A stretch of 64,000 nt of DNA, from positions 62,001 through 126,000 of the forward strand of contig NZ_VITY01000017.1 of the NCBI RefSeq assembly GCF_007993935.1, given 5' to 3'. Positions 43,237 to 52,195 of the stretch are shown piece after piece. Position 1 is the first letter of the stretch, and each line of letters opens with the position of its first letter. The notes under the pieces are model-generated. The model searched no databases and was not told where the DNA came from. It was given only the letters and a program-made list of their open reading frames with translations. Origin of the DNA: Bradyrhizobium macuxiense (lineage in GTDB: Bacteria; Pseudomonadota; Alphaproteobacteria; Rhizobiales; Xanthobacteraceae). The translations under genes and the position numbers were made by a program.

Positions 43237-44133
43237 ATGGACCTGCGACAGATCCGCTATTTCGTCGCCGTCGCCGAGCGCGGCGGCTTTGCCGCCGCAG
43301 CCAGCACGCTGAACGTTGCCCAGTCGGCGCTCAGCCGCCACGTCAAGGAGCTCGAGGACGAACTGGGCGGCGCGTTGCTCGAACGCGGCGCACGCGGCGT
43401 CTCCGTCACGGAGTCCGGCAAGGTGCTGCTCGCGCGCGGGCGCTGGCTGCTCGGCGCGATCGACGACATCAAGGCCGAGGTGCGCACGGAAAATCGTGAG
43501 CCCAGCGGTACGGTGCGGATCGGCGCGCCGCCGAGCCTCGGCGATGTCATCTACGCGCCGCTGGCCCAGACATTCGTGAAGCAGTTTCCGCGCGTACGGC
43601 TCGAGTTGAGTGAGGGACTGACCGAGAACCTGTCCGAACGCCTGTTGCGGGGCGAGCTCGATCTGGCAATCGTGACGACCCCGTCCCCCAACGATCACCT
43701 CGACTATGAGATGCTCGTCGTCGAGCAGGTGTTCGTGATCGGACCGCCGCGCGATCCGCTGCTGAAGCGCGGCAGGCTGACCCGCAAGGAGTTCGATGCC
43801 CTGCCATCCGCCGTGGCGCCGCTCAGCCGCAACCCGTTCCCGCCGACCATGCTCTGCGCGGTGCGGGTCGACAACAGCACCCCGATGAAGCGCATGGTGG
43901 CCTCGGGCCTCGGCTACGCGTTGCTGCCGTTCTCCGGCATTCACCAGGAGGTGACTACCGGAGCGCTGTCGGCAGCGCTGTTGCCATGGATGCACGCCGA
44001 CCGCGTGCTGGCGCTGCCGCGCGGCCGGCCGGTCAGCCGCGCAACGCGCGAGGCGATTACCGTATTGAAGAAGATCTGCCGCGCGCTGATCGATGAGGGA
44101 ATTATCCTGACCGCGCCGTCGCGCAAGGTCTGA
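43237..44133 (+). CDS. LysR-family transcriptional regulator
   Basis: 298 residues. Winged helix: MDLRQIRYFVAVAERGGFAA, then AASTLNVAQSALSRHVKELE. The effector-binding domain starts near SGTVRIGAPPSLGDVIYAPL. Divergent from the monooxygenase operon and very probably its regulator; the Rieske operon on its other side has its own MarR regulator. Confidence 0.93.
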   Translation: MDLRQIRYFVAVAERGGFAAAASTLNVAQSALSRHVKELEDELGGALLERGARGVSVTESGKVLLARGRWLLGAIDDIKAEVRTENREPSGTVRIGAPPSLGDVIYAPLAQTFVKQFPRVRLELSEGLTENLSERLLRGELDLAIVTTPSPNDHLDYEMLVVEQVFVIGPPRDPLLKRGRLTRKEFDALPSAVAPLSRNPFPPTMLCAVRVDNSTPMKRMVASGLGYALLPFSGIHQEVTTGALSAALLPWMHADRVLALPRGRPVSRATREAITVLKKICRALIDEGIILTAPSRKV

Positions 44134-44172
44134 ACGCTCTCCCGCTCCGCCCTTCCGGTCGACCAAACGTCT

Positions 44173-44200
44173 TGACCATAGTTGTCATGACAACTATAGA
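44173..44200 (+). promoter_or_regulatory. Promoter with embedded 20-bp perfect palindrome (MarR-type operator)
   Basis: -35 TTGACC (44173-44178), 16-bp spacer, -10 TATAGA (44195-44200). The spacer is occupied by ATAGTTGTCATGACAACTAT (44178-44197), a perfect palindrome. A bound dimer would exclude RNA polymerase, so this is a repressor operator. The MarR gene at the end of the operon (47902) is the obvious candidate. The transcript would have a leader of about 125 nt before the dioxygenase start. Confidence 0.75.
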
Positions 44201-44331
44201 GTCATTCCAAGATTGGCGATCAAGCCGGCTGTTTCCCCAAGGACGGACGAGAGCCGTGACGCGGCAATCGCTCTGCGGGCGACCTTGGGGTTTGCCTTGC
44301 ACAGCCGGCGGCAAGTCGAAGGGAGGACGTG

Positions 44332-45705
44332 ATGAACGCTGCTTCGCAGAACCACGCGGCTCGGCTGCGGGAGATTTCCCGGCTGATTGACGACCGGCCC
44401 AGCGAATGCATCTTCGAAGTCGATCGCCGGATCTTCACCGATCCCGAGGTGTTCGACGCCGAGCTGCGCCATATCTTCGAGGCCACGTGGAATTTCGTCG
44501 GCCTCGAATCCCAAATCGCCCGCCCCAACGACTTCGTCACCACCCATATCGGCCGGCATCCGATTCTCGTGATGCGAAGCGCCGAGGGCAAGGTCGGTGC
44601 GTTCCTCAACACCTGCCGGCATCGCGGAACGATCGTCTGCCCCTTCAAGCAGGGCCGTCAGAAGTTTCACGTCTGCCGCTATCACGGCTGGGCCTACGAT
44701 TCGAGCGGCCGCAACATCTCGGTGACGGAGGAAGCGAGCGGACAGTATCCGCCGTCGTTCTCCAACCAGAACCACGATCTGCTCCCGGTCGCACGGCTCG
44801 GCTCGTATCGCGGCTTCCTGTTCGCGAGCCTCTCGGCCGACGTTCCGCAGCTGGAGGATTTTCTCGGCGACACCCGCGCCTTCCTCGACCTCATCATCGA
44901 TCAGAGTGACAGCGGTGAAGTCGAATTCGTGCCCGGCGCCAGCACCTACACGTTCGACGCCAACTGGAAGCTGCAGTTCGAGAACGGCCTCGACTACTAT
45001 CATTTCGCAACCACCCACAGCTCCTACGTCGACATCCTGAAGAAGCGCAACACGACCGCCGGACCGGACGCGGGCTTTACCGCGGAGCCGGAGGGCGAGC
45101 AGGAAGGGCAAGGCAGCTTCAGCTTCGACCATGGCCACGCCGTCAACTGGTCGATCAAGCGCACGCAGCTCTATGGCCGTCCGCTCGGCATGGATCCGGC
45201 GCGCCTCGATGCCGTGCGTCAGCGCGTCGGCAGCACCCGCGCCAAGTGGATGCTTCGGCAACGCAACCTCACGATCTTTCCGAACCTGCAGGTCATCGAC
45301 ATCCTGTCGGCGCAGGTGCGGACCTGGCGGCCGTTGGCGCCGGACAAGACCGAGATGGTGTCGCATTGCCTGGCACCGGTCGGCGAAAGCGCCGCGGCAC
45401 GGACGATGCGCATTCGCAACTACGAGGACTTCTTCAACGCCTCGGGGCTCGCGAGCTCCGACGACAACGTCATGTATGAATTCTGCCAGACCGGCTATGA
45501 GGCGACCACCGCAGCGCCGACGCAAGGCTATCTGCGCGGCGTCGCGGACGTCGGCCGCGGCGAGAGCGCGCATACGCGCGAGCTCGGCGTAACCCCGTCC
45601 GAATGGTCGTTCGGCCCCCCGAGCTTCGGCGGCGAGACCAATTTCCACCCCGGCTATCGCGAATGGCGCAGGCTGTTGCAGCGCGCTGCGGGGGAGACGG
45701 TGTGA
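44332..45705 (+). CDS. Rieske non-heme iron ring-hydroxylating dioxygenase, large (alpha) subunit
   Basis: 457 residues; ATG at 44332 with GGGAGGA four bases upstream. Rieske [2Fe-2S] ligands: C95 and H97 in NTCRHRG, C115 and H118 in VCRYHGW. The catalytic domain holds the mononuclear iron site in ENGLDYYHFATTH (D221 bridging, H224 and H229). It looks like the benzoate/anthranilate branch of dioxygenases, which attack aromatic carboxylates. Followed with one-base overlap by the small subunit. The substrate is not deducible. Confidence 0.92.
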   Translation: MNAASQNHAARLREISRLIDDRPSECIFEVDRRIFTDPEVFDAELRHIFEATWNFVGLESQIARPNDFVTTHIGRHPILVMRSAEGKVGAFLNTCRHRGTIVCPFKQGRQKFHVCRYHGWAYDSSGRNISVTEEASGQYPPSFSNQNHDLLPVARLGSYRGFLFASLSADVPQLEDFLGDTRAFLDLIIDQSDSGEVEFVPGASTYTFDANWKLQFENGLDYYHFATTHSSYVDILKKRNTTAGPDAGFTAEPEGEQEGQGSFSFDHGHAVNWSIKRTQLYGRPLGMDPARLDAVRQRVGSTRAKWMLRQRNLTIFPNLQVIDILSAQVRTWRPLAPDKTEMVSHCLAPVGESAAARTMRIRNYEDFFNASGLASSDDNVMYEFCQTGYEATTAAPTQGYLRGVADVGRGESAHTRELGVTPSEWSFGPPSFGGETNFHPGYREWRRLLQRAAGETV

Positions 45706-46220
45706 TGGCTGGCAGCGCAATCGAACAAGCAGATGTCCACGCGATCGCTGCCGCTACCATCTACCGCGAGGCCCGCCTGCTCGACACCGGTGAATGGGCC
45801 GATTGGGTCGCGATGTACAGTGAGGATGCCGTCTATTGGGTGCCGGCATGGCTCGACGAATACACGACCACCAATGACCCCAACACGCAGGTCTCGCTGC
45901 TCTATCACGATGCACGGCGCGGGCTGGAGGAGCGGATCGCGCGCATCGAGTCGCGCAAATCGATCACCGCGCTGCCGCTGCCGCGCACCGTACATCAGAT
46001 CTCGAACCTCGAAGCCTCCGAGACCGGCCCTGACGAAATCATTTGTCACTCGGTGTTCTCGATTCACGTCTACGACCCGCGCGTCGCCAAGGAGCATCTG
46101 CGTCACGGGCGCTATCAGCACACCCTGAGACGTGAAGGCGACACCTGGAAGATCGCGCGCAAGGTCATCACGCTGGTCAACGACCGGGTTCCGACCGTGC
46201 TCGATTTCTACAGCATCTGA
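45705..46220 (+). CDS. Ring-hydroxylating dioxygenase small (beta) subunit
   Basis: 171 residues. SnoaL/NTF2-like cone fold: REARLLDTGEWADWVAMYSE followed by DAVYWVPAWLDEY at the N-terminus, then RLPRTVHQISN-type central strands and a C-terminal ARKVITLVNDRVPTVLDFY. Structural partner of the alpha subunit in an (alpha-beta)3 hexamer. ATG overlaps the alpha stop by one base. An in-phase extension upstream lies inside the alpha gene and is not credible. Confidence 0.93.
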   Translation: MAGSAIEQADVHAIAAATIYREARLLDTGEWADWVAMYSEDAVYWVPAWLDEYTTTNDPNTQVSLLYHDARRGLEERIARIESRKSITALPLPRTVHQISNLEASETGPDEIICHSVFSIHVYDPRVAKEHLRHGRYQHTLRREGDTWKIARKVITLVNDRVPTVLDFYSI

Positions 46221-46228
46221 GAGAACAC

Positions 46229-46552
46229 ATGACGGATCAGGGAACCTGGCACGACGCGGCCGCACTCAGCGCGCTGAGCGAAGGCGAGCCGTACGGCATC
46301 GAGATCGGCCATCATCACATCGCGCTCTATCGCGTCGGCAATGAATATTACGCCACGAGCAATATCTGCACCCATGCGGAGGCGCTGCTGTCCGACGGCA
46401 TGCTGGACGGCTGCGAGATCGAATGCCCGCTGCATATGGGCCGCTTCGACATCCGGACCGGTGAGGCACTGTCAAGCCCGGTCGAGATCGACATTCAGAC
46501 CTATCCGGTCCGCGCGGCAGGCGACAGGCTGGAAGTCTGCCTGCCCGCATAA
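46229..46552 (+). CDS. Rieske-type ferredoxin of the dioxygenase system
   Basis: 107 residues. The [2Fe-2S] ligands are C47 and H49 in ICTHAEALLSDG, and C66 and H69 in IECPLHMGRFD. The small soluble protein passes electrons from a reductase to the dioxygenase alpha subunit. It lies eight bases after the beta subunit gene. No ferredoxin reductase gene follows, so reducing power must come from an enzyme encoded elsewhere. Confidence 0.93.
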   Translation: MTDQGTWHDAAALSALSEGEPYGIEIGHHHIALYRVGNEYYATSNICTHAEALLSDGMLDGCEIECPLHMGRFDIRTGEALSSPVEIDIQTYPVRAAGDRLEVCLPA

Positions 46553-46591
46553 TCCAACCAACGAGAAAACCAAAAATCGGGGGAAACTGGG

Positions 46592-47905
46592 ATGACCGAA
46601 GTCGTGATGGACAAGGCGGCGATAACGACCGCTGATGCAGAGATCGAACGCATCACGATCCGCAAGGTTGCGCTGCGCCTGATGTGGTTCGTGATGGCGA
46701 TGTACTTTCTCGCCATTCTCGACCGCGGCAACATCTCCTTTGCCGCGCTGCAGATGAACAAGGAGCTCGGGCTCAATGCCGAGATGTTCGGCATCGCGGT
46801 CGGCATCATGTACTTCACCTACTCGATCTTCGAGATTCCGAGCAATCTGATCCTCAGCAAGTACGGCGCCCGCATCACGCTGACGCGGATCGCAATCCTG
46901 TGGGGCATCGCCACGGTGCTGATGGCCTTCACGCAGGGCCCGCTCAGCCTCTACGCATTCCGCGGCTTCCTCGGCTTTGCCGAGTCCGGCCTGTTTCCCG
47001 GCGTCATGCTGCTGCTCAGCCTCTGGTTTCCGTTCAGCTACCGCGCCCGCTACAATGCGATGTTCAATTATGCGGTGCCGATCTCCTATATCTTCGCCTC
47101 GCTGATCTCCGGCGCCATCCTCGAGCTGAATGGAACGTTCGGCATCTCCGGATGGAAATGGCTGTTCATCCTCGAAGGCGTGCCGCCCATCATCCTGGGG
47201 ATCGTCGGCATCTTCTATCTGACCGACCGCCCGCAGCAGGCGAAATGGCTGTCGACGGCGCAGCGCAACTGGCTGACCGGCGCGCTGGAGCGTGACGCCA
47301 AGGCAACCGGGGTGGTGCATGCCGAGGGCGTGCTCAGGACCATCACCAAGCCGATGGTGCTGCTGTTCGGCCTGTGCAATTTCGGCCTGTTCTGCGGGCT
47401 GGCGTCGCTGTTCCCCTGGCTGCCGCAGATCATCAAGTCGTTCGGCCTGCCGAATTCACAGGTCGGCTTCGTCACCGCGATCCCGCCGATCGCCGGCCTG
47501 ATCGGCATGATCGCGCTGTCGCGGCACTCTGATCATGTCGGCGAGCGTTTCTATTATGCGGCGACGACTTTCGTGATCGCCGCCGCGGGCTTTGCCATCG
47601 CCGCCTTCTCGACATCGCCCATCTGGATCATCATCGGGTTCATGGTCGCCAATGTCGGCGTCTACGGCACGCAGGCCGTGTTCTGGACCATCCCGCAATC
47701 CTACATGTCGCGGCAGAGCGCGCCGGGCGCGATCGGCCTGGTCGGCATGATCGGCAGCATCGGAGGCGCGACAATCCCGATCGTGATCGGACGCGCCAAG
47801 GACGCCTCGGGCAGTTTCACCATCGGGTTCCTCGTGGTAACAGGCGTCCTCCTCCTCGCGGCGGTCCTGGTCTTGATCGCCCGCTCTCAGCTCGTAAAAG
47901 AATGA
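46592..47905 (+). CDS. MFS transporter, anion:cation symporter family
   Basis: 437 residues, twelve membrane segments. WFVMAMYFLAILDRGNISFA in TM1, then GIMYFTYSIFEIPSNLIL and SKYGARITLTRIAILWG, the ACS-family pattern; paralogue of the carrier at 34869. Fourth gene of the dioxygenase operon, overlapping the MarR start by four bases. Probably imports the aromatic or related acid attacked by the dioxygenase. Confidence 0.92.
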   Translation: MTEVVMDKAAITTADAEIERITIRKVALRLMWFVMAMYFLAILDRGNISFAALQMNKELGLNAEMFGIAVGIMYFTYSIFEIPSNLILSKYGARITLTRIAILWGIATVLMAFTQGPLSLYAFRGFLGFAESGLFPGVMLLLSLWFPFSYRARYNAMFNYAVPISYIFASLISGAILELNGTFGISGWKWLFILEGVPPIILGIVGIFYLTDRPQQAKWLSTAQRNWLTGALERDAKATGVVHAEGVLRTITKPMVLLFGLCNFGLFCGLASLFPWLPQIIKSFGLPNSQVGFVTAIPPIAGLIGMIALSRHSDHVGERFYYAATTFVIAAAGFAIAAFSTSPIWIIIGFMVANVGVYGTQAVFWTIPQSYMSRQSAPGAIGLVGMIGSIGGATIPIVIGRAKDASGSFTIGFLVVTGVLLLAAVLVLIARSQLVKE

Positions 47906-48495
47906 AAAGCCGGACTGCCACAAGCCGAACCAAGGCGACTGCCCCGCGTCGCGCCCCGCAAGAGGACGCCCGCTCCGAACTGGTGATCGATTTCGAGCGT
48001 TACGTGCCGACGGTGCTGTCGAGCCTGGTCGCAAAGCTCCGCGCCAACGCCAACGCGTTCTTCCCGCAGGCCTATGGCGTGTCGCTCGCGGAATGGCGGG
48101 TGCTGTCCTTCCTCAGGGAGCACGAGCCCGCAAGCGCCTACGACATCTGGACCAATGCGCAGCTCGACAAGGCCGTCGTCAGCCGCGAGACGACCTCGCT
48201 GAAGAAAAAGGGTCTGATCGAACTGACCCCGGTCAGGGGCAGTGCCCGGAACCGGACCGAGATCCGCCTGACGGCTCAGGGCGTGGCGCTGCTCGACCGC
48301 AGCCTCGACGAAATCCTGCGCCGGCACAGCAACCTCACGGCCGGCCTCGACGCCAGGATGCTCGATGCTTTCTTCAGTGTCGTCGATCACATCGAGCACC
48401 GCATTCCTCACATGGCCGACCAGTCCGGAGATGCCGTGCCGGCGCACGCACCGGTCAAGCGGATTGCGAAACGGAGGCCGCCGAGCGGCGCCTGA
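47902..48495 (+). CDS. MarR-family transcriptional regulator
   Basis: 197 residues with a basic, disordered N-terminus. The winged helix includes YGVSLAEWRVLSFLREHEPA and VVSRETTSLKKKGLIELTP, and the wing is RGSARNRTEIRLTAQG. Last gene of the dioxygenase operon (ATGA overlap). Co-transcription with the genes it probably represses, plus the perfect palindrome between the -35 and -10 at 44173-44200, suggests autoregulated repression relieved by an aromatic ligand. Confidence 0.92.
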   Translation: MKSRTATSRTKATAPRRAPQEDARSELVIDFERYVPTVLSSLVAKLRANANAFFPQAYGVSLAEWRVLSFLREHEPASAYDIWTNAQLDKAVVSRETTSLKKKGLIELTPVRGSARNRTEIRLTAQGVALLDRSLDEILRRHSNLTAGLDARMLDAFFSVVDHIEHRIPHMADQSGDAVPAHAPVKRIAKRRPPSGA

Positions 48496-48642
48496 AAGCG
48501 GTAGGCCGACGAGACGGCGAGCGCGCAGCTCGAAATACGCGTCACGTGGCGGTGAGTGCGCGAGGGAACCGGGCGTAATTTATGTTTCAGTAAGCAAGTT
48601 GTAGCTAGGATCGATCAGTGCGTTGCGTATGGGAGACTTCCA

Positions 48643-48924
48643 GTGATCGACTTTGACGAACTTCGTAGTATCGCCGCGGATGTTCGTATCTTCATCGACG
48701 CATCGGAAGACAAGGGCGGCGCCTTGAAGGCCATCGTCGATGCCTATGACGTCGTGCTCGGCATTTTCCCGGCCGGCCCCGGCATGGACCTTCATGTGGT
48801 CAAGGGCAACGAGGTGCTCAATCACATCGCGCAGACCCAGGCCTCGACCGGTTTCACGCACACCGCCATTGCATTCCAGACCCGCGAGCAAGCGGTTGCG
48901 CTCGAGCACTTGATGGCGGCCTGA
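48643..48924 (+). CDS. Conserved hypothetical protein, 93 aa
   Basis: GTG start with GGGAGA six bases upstream (48631-48636); the frame is open a little further upstream but without a ribosome-binding site. Small soluble acidic protein (IDFDELRSIAADVRIFIDAS, then GGALKAIVDAYDVVLGIFP and FTHTAIAFQTREQAVALEHL). No signal, membrane segment or recognised motif. Stands alone between the MarR operon and an AraC-type gene. Function unknown. Confidence 0.65.
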   Translation: MIDFDELRSIAADVRIFIDASEDKGGALKAIVDAYDVVLGIFPAGPGMDLHVVKGNEVLNHIAQTQASTGFTHTAIAFQTREQAVALEHLMAA

Positions 48925-49149
48925 CCGCCGGCGCGCCGCTGCCAGAAGCTGCGCATTTCGCTTTAAGATCAAACGATTGCCCACCGTGCAGCGGGCGATA
49001 TGCACTTTGTGCCAGTCCCGCCCCGAAGGTGCGCGCGGTCTGCCAAAACAGCGTCCCCGCCCCTTCAATTCCGCGCTGTCGTCCGCGTTGCCTTCCCGAG
49101 CAAAACCGGCAAGAATCCCATTCACGATTCAGCCGTGGGACGCGTGGAT

Positions 49150-50103
49150 ATGGGCAAGCACCTGTCGGTTCACACCGGCGAGCTTGACGGCTTCGAGGGA
49201 CTTCACGACGCCGTCAAAGGCTCGCATGTCGAAGTCATGCAGCTCGAGCGCGGCAAGCTGCGCGGCACCTTGTCCCATGTCGGGATCGGCGATTTTTCGC
49301 TCAGCATCGGCGCCTTCAATGTCGGGGTCCGGACCCAGCGCATCTCGACCGATCCAAAATTGATCATCGGAATGCTGCTGAACGCGACGGATCGGGTCAC
49401 GCATTGGGCATTCGACATGCAGCCGGCCGACGTGCTGGTGATCCCTCCATCGGTCGAGCATGACGGGGTCTTTCACAAGGCCTCCTCCTATGCGGCGATC
49501 CGCTTCGACATGGCCGATCTTCCCGACCTGTTCGGCGGCGAGCCGCGGCTCGCCGATGCCGAAGCATGGCAGGCCAAGAACCACTTTCGTGCCGACCCCG
49601 CCATCGGCATGAGCGCCGCCGACCGGCTGCCGCAGATCATCGCGCATCTCGCCCAGTATCCGGACGCGCTGTCGGAGGCGTCGGCCGAATTCTGGAAGCG
49701 CGCGATCATCGACTGCGTGACCGCGACGGTTGTCACGTCGCTGCCGCCGGACGGAACCAGCTATCTGCCGTCGGCGATGAAGCTGGTGCGCGACGTCGAG
49801 GACTACCTGCACGCCGCGGGCGCCCGTCCGGTCCATGTCTCGGAAATCTGCACCGAGCTTCGGCTGTCGCGGCGCAGCCTGCACCGCGCCTTCCACGAGG
49901 TGTTCGGCGTCGGCCCGGTGACGTTCCTGCGCTACAAGCGGCTTTGCATGATCCGTTCGATCCTGCGCGAAAGCCGGCCGGAGCAGACCACCGTTTCCAA
50001 GGTTGCGATCGAACAGGGCTTCATCGAGCTCGGACGTTTCTCGCAGTATTACCGCGCGATGTTCGGGGAATACCCGTCGCAGACGCTTGGTTACGCCGGC
50101 TAG
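49150..50103 (+). CDS. AraC-family transcriptional regulator
   Basis: 317 residues from the ATG at 49150; an in-phase start at 49000 would add 50 residues without family character. The N-terminal ~200 residues are a cupin-like sensor (LSVHTGELDGFEGLHDAVKG to HDGVFHKASSYAAIRFDM). The C-terminal double helix-turn-helix: VHVSEICTELRLSRRSLHRA, then FHEVFGVGPVTFLRYKRLCM and GRFSQYYRAMFGEYPSQTL. It has no obvious divergent partner; targets unknown. Confidence 0.9.
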   Translation: MGKHLSVHTGELDGFEGLHDAVKGSHVEVMQLERGKLRGTLSHVGIGDFSLSIGAFNVGVRTQRISTDPKLIIGMLLNATDRVTHWAFDMQPADVLVIPPSVEHDGVFHKASSYAAIRFDMADLPDLFGGEPRLADAEAWQAKNHFRADPAIGMSAADRLPQIIAHLAQYPDALSEASAEFWKRAIIDCVTATVVTSLPPDGTSYLPSAMKLVRDVEDYLHAAGARPVHVSEICTELRLSRRSLHRAFHEVFGVGPVTFLRYKRLCMIRSILRESRPEQTTVSKVAIEQGFIELGRFSQYYRAMFGEYPSQTLGYAG

Positions 50104-50113
50104 ACCGCGCGGC

Positions 50114-50983
50114 TCATTTCGATCGCCCCGGATCGCCATTGCCGGACAGCACCTGCGCGGCGCCGCCGATACCGCGGCGGAAGGCTTCATCGAAGGTGAC
50201 GCCGCGGAACTGCCATTTGTAGTCCCGGCCGTGCCAGGCCGTCCGCCATTGCGTGGCCCAGCCGAGATCGTTGTCATCCCAGAGCAGCCGTCCGATCAGA
50301 ATGGCCTCGCCGCCCTGCGGCGCCACGATCGAACTCAGCTTTGCGGGCGGCACCTTCAGGAGCTCCGCGGCCGTGACGCTGGCGCGCGTCAACGCGGCCG
50401 TATCCGGCAGCACGAAGCGCATGCCGCGCTTGCCGGCCGCAGCCGCGAGTGCATCGCGCTGCAAATCGGACTGCGTCCCGTCTGATGTCACGATGGTGTC
50501 CTTCGGACCGTGCTGCATCTCGACGAAGACGCCGAGCACCGGGCGCTGCGATCGCCACGGCCTGAGCCCGAGCTTGCCGAGAATGCCGTCGATCTTGGTC
50601 TCGTCGAACGCCACCGTCAGGTCGTAGGGCCGGTCGCGGGTGCCCTGCTCGTCATGATGCGGCTTGCCGGCATATTGGTCGTGATAGTCGAAACTGCTGA
50701 CGAACTCCTTCGCCCTGGATTTGTAGCCTGCGAGACGGCGGTCGCTTGCCAGCATCGGCTGGCCGGAAACCTTGATCAGGACGTCCTCCAGACATGCACC
50801 GAAGCCGATGATGCGGTTCGGCTCGCCCTGGCCGGTGACGACGGTCTGCGCACGGTAGAGGCTGTCGTCGGCGGCCGCTATCACGATACCGCAACAAGTC
50901 AACGCAGCGGCGAGCAGCACGCGGACCACGCTGCGTGCGAGCGTGGCGATCGGATCGCGTTTCGTCTCAAGCAAGGCAGCCAT
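50114..50983 (-). CDS. Exported DUF2066-like protein
   Basis: 289 residues from the ATG at 50983, which has GGAGGT four bases upstream. An N-terminal hydrophobic segment (SVVRVLLAAALTCCGIVIA) ends in AAADD, consistent with export. Conserved-looking segments: YRAQTVVTGQGEPNRIIGFG, CLEDVLIKVSGQPML, HDEQGTRDRPYDLTVAFD and LGLRPWRSQRPVLGVFVEM. I recognise these as DUF2066-like, a family of unknown role. It converges with the AraC-type gene (10 bp between stops). Family call is by memory of the motif pattern. Confidence 0.7.
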   Translation of the reverse strand: MAALLETKRDPIATLARSVVRVLLAAALTCCGIVIAAADDSLYRAQTVVTGQGEPNRIIGFGACLEDVLIKVSGQPMLASDRRLAGYKSRAKEFVSSFDYHDQYAGKPHHDEQGTRDRPYDLTVAFDETKIDGILGKLGLRPWRSQRPVLGVFVEMQHGPKDTIVTSDGTQSDLQRDALAAAAGKRGMRFVLPDTAALTRASVTAAELLKVPPAKLSSIVAPQGGEAILIGRLLWDDNDLGWATQWRTAWHGRDYKWQFRGVTFDEAFRRGIGGAAQVLSGNGDPGRSK

Positions 50984-51163
50984 GGTCACCTCCGCCCGGT
51001 CACTTCATCAACGGCACAGATTGGCGGTAATCTTCGGCAGCGCCAAGTTGTTCGGGCGTGGGCACCGCGCTATGGCCACCCGCGGCAGCCATGACATATG
51101 CTCGGTGCAGGTGCGGCAGCGCCGGAACCGCTGCCCAGGACAAAAACATCCAGGAGACGTCCC

Positions 51164-52177
51164 GTGAAATGCTATGAGTTGCAAGGCCCCGGCGGCGTCG
51201 ACGCGCTTGCGCTGGTCGACAAGCCGGTTCCGCAGGCCGGCCACGGCGAAGTGCTGGTGCGGCTGAAGGCGGCGACGCTGAACTATCGCGACCTGCTCAC
51301 GGTCAAGGGCGGCTACGGCTCGCGGCAGAAATTTCCGCTGGTACCGGTCTCCGACGGCGCCGGCGTGGTCGAGTCGGTCGGCCCCGGAGTAAGAAGTTTC
51401 GCACCCGGCGATCGTGTGACCGGCAGCTTCTTCGAAAGCTGGCTCGGCGGCGAGCCGAGCGAGGCGCGGATGCGCGCAGCACTCGGCGGCAGCGTCGACG
51501 GCGTGCTGACCGAGTACCGGGTCTTCCCGGCGCACGCGCTGGTGCGCACGCCGGACCATCTCAGCGACATCGAGTCTGCGGCGCTGCCATGCGCCGGCCT
51601 CACGGCGTGGAGCGCGGTGGTCAAGCTCGGCGACATCAAGCCGGGACAGACGGTGCTGACCCAGGGCACCGGCGGCGTCTCGCTGTTCGCGCTGCAATTC
51701 GCCAAGATGTGCGGTGCCCGCGTCATCGCCACCTCTTCCAGCGACGCCAAGATCGCGCGGCTGAAACAGCTCGGCGCCGATGTCACGCTGAACTACAAGA
51801 CCACGCCCGACTGGGGCAAGAAGGCGCGCGAGCTGACCGGGCGCGGCGTCGATCTCGTGGTCGAGGTCGGCGGCGTCGGCACGTTGAACGAGTCGATCCG
51901 CGCAACACGAATTGGCGGCACCATCGCCTTCATCGGCGTGCTCGCAGGTCCTGCCTCGTCCGACTCGCGGCTGCCGCTGATGGTGATGCAGCAGCAGCGG
52001 CTGCAGGGCGTCACCGTCGGCTCGATCGAGGATCTGCAGGCGCTGTGCGACGGCATCAGCATGCACGGCGTCAAGCCCGTGATCGACAAGGTGTTCGCGT
52101 TCGATGAGGTCAAGGACGCGTTCGCTCACATGGCGAGCGGCGCGCATTTCGGCAAGATCGCGATTGCGATCGGGTAG
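51164..52177 (+). CDS. Zinc-type alcohol dehydrogenase family / quinone oxidoreductase-like protein
   Basis: 337 residues with a GTG start and CAGGAGA six bases upstream. MDR-superfamily fold: GHGEVLVRLKAATLNYRDLL, then VPVSDGAGVVESVGPGVRSF; the cofactor loop reads TQGTGGVSLFALQFAKMCGA. The catalytic-zinc Cys and structural Cys cluster are absent or reduced (NYRD where zinc enzymes have C-x-x-D), so a zinc-free NADPH-dependent reductase is likely. It ends 18 bp from the convergent enoyl-CoA hydratase gene. Substrate unknown. Confidence 0.85.
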   Translation: MKCYELQGPGGVDALALVDKPVPQAGHGEVLVRLKAATLNYRDLLTVKGGYGSRQKFPLVPVSDGAGVVESVGPGVRSFAPGDRVTGSFFESWLGGEPSEARMRAALGGSVDGVLTEYRVFPAHALVRTPDHLSDIESAALPCAGLTAWSAVVKLGDIKPGQTVLTQGTGGVSLFALQFAKMCGARVIATSSSDAKIARLKQLGADVTLNYKTTPDWGKKARELTGRGVDLVVEVGGVGTLNESIRATRIGGTIAFIGVLAGPASSDSRLPLMVMQQQRLQGVTVGSIEDLQALCDGISMHGVKPVIDKVFAFDEVKDAFAHMASGAHFGKIAIAIG

Positions 52178-52195
52178 TATCGGCGCGGCCAAACT

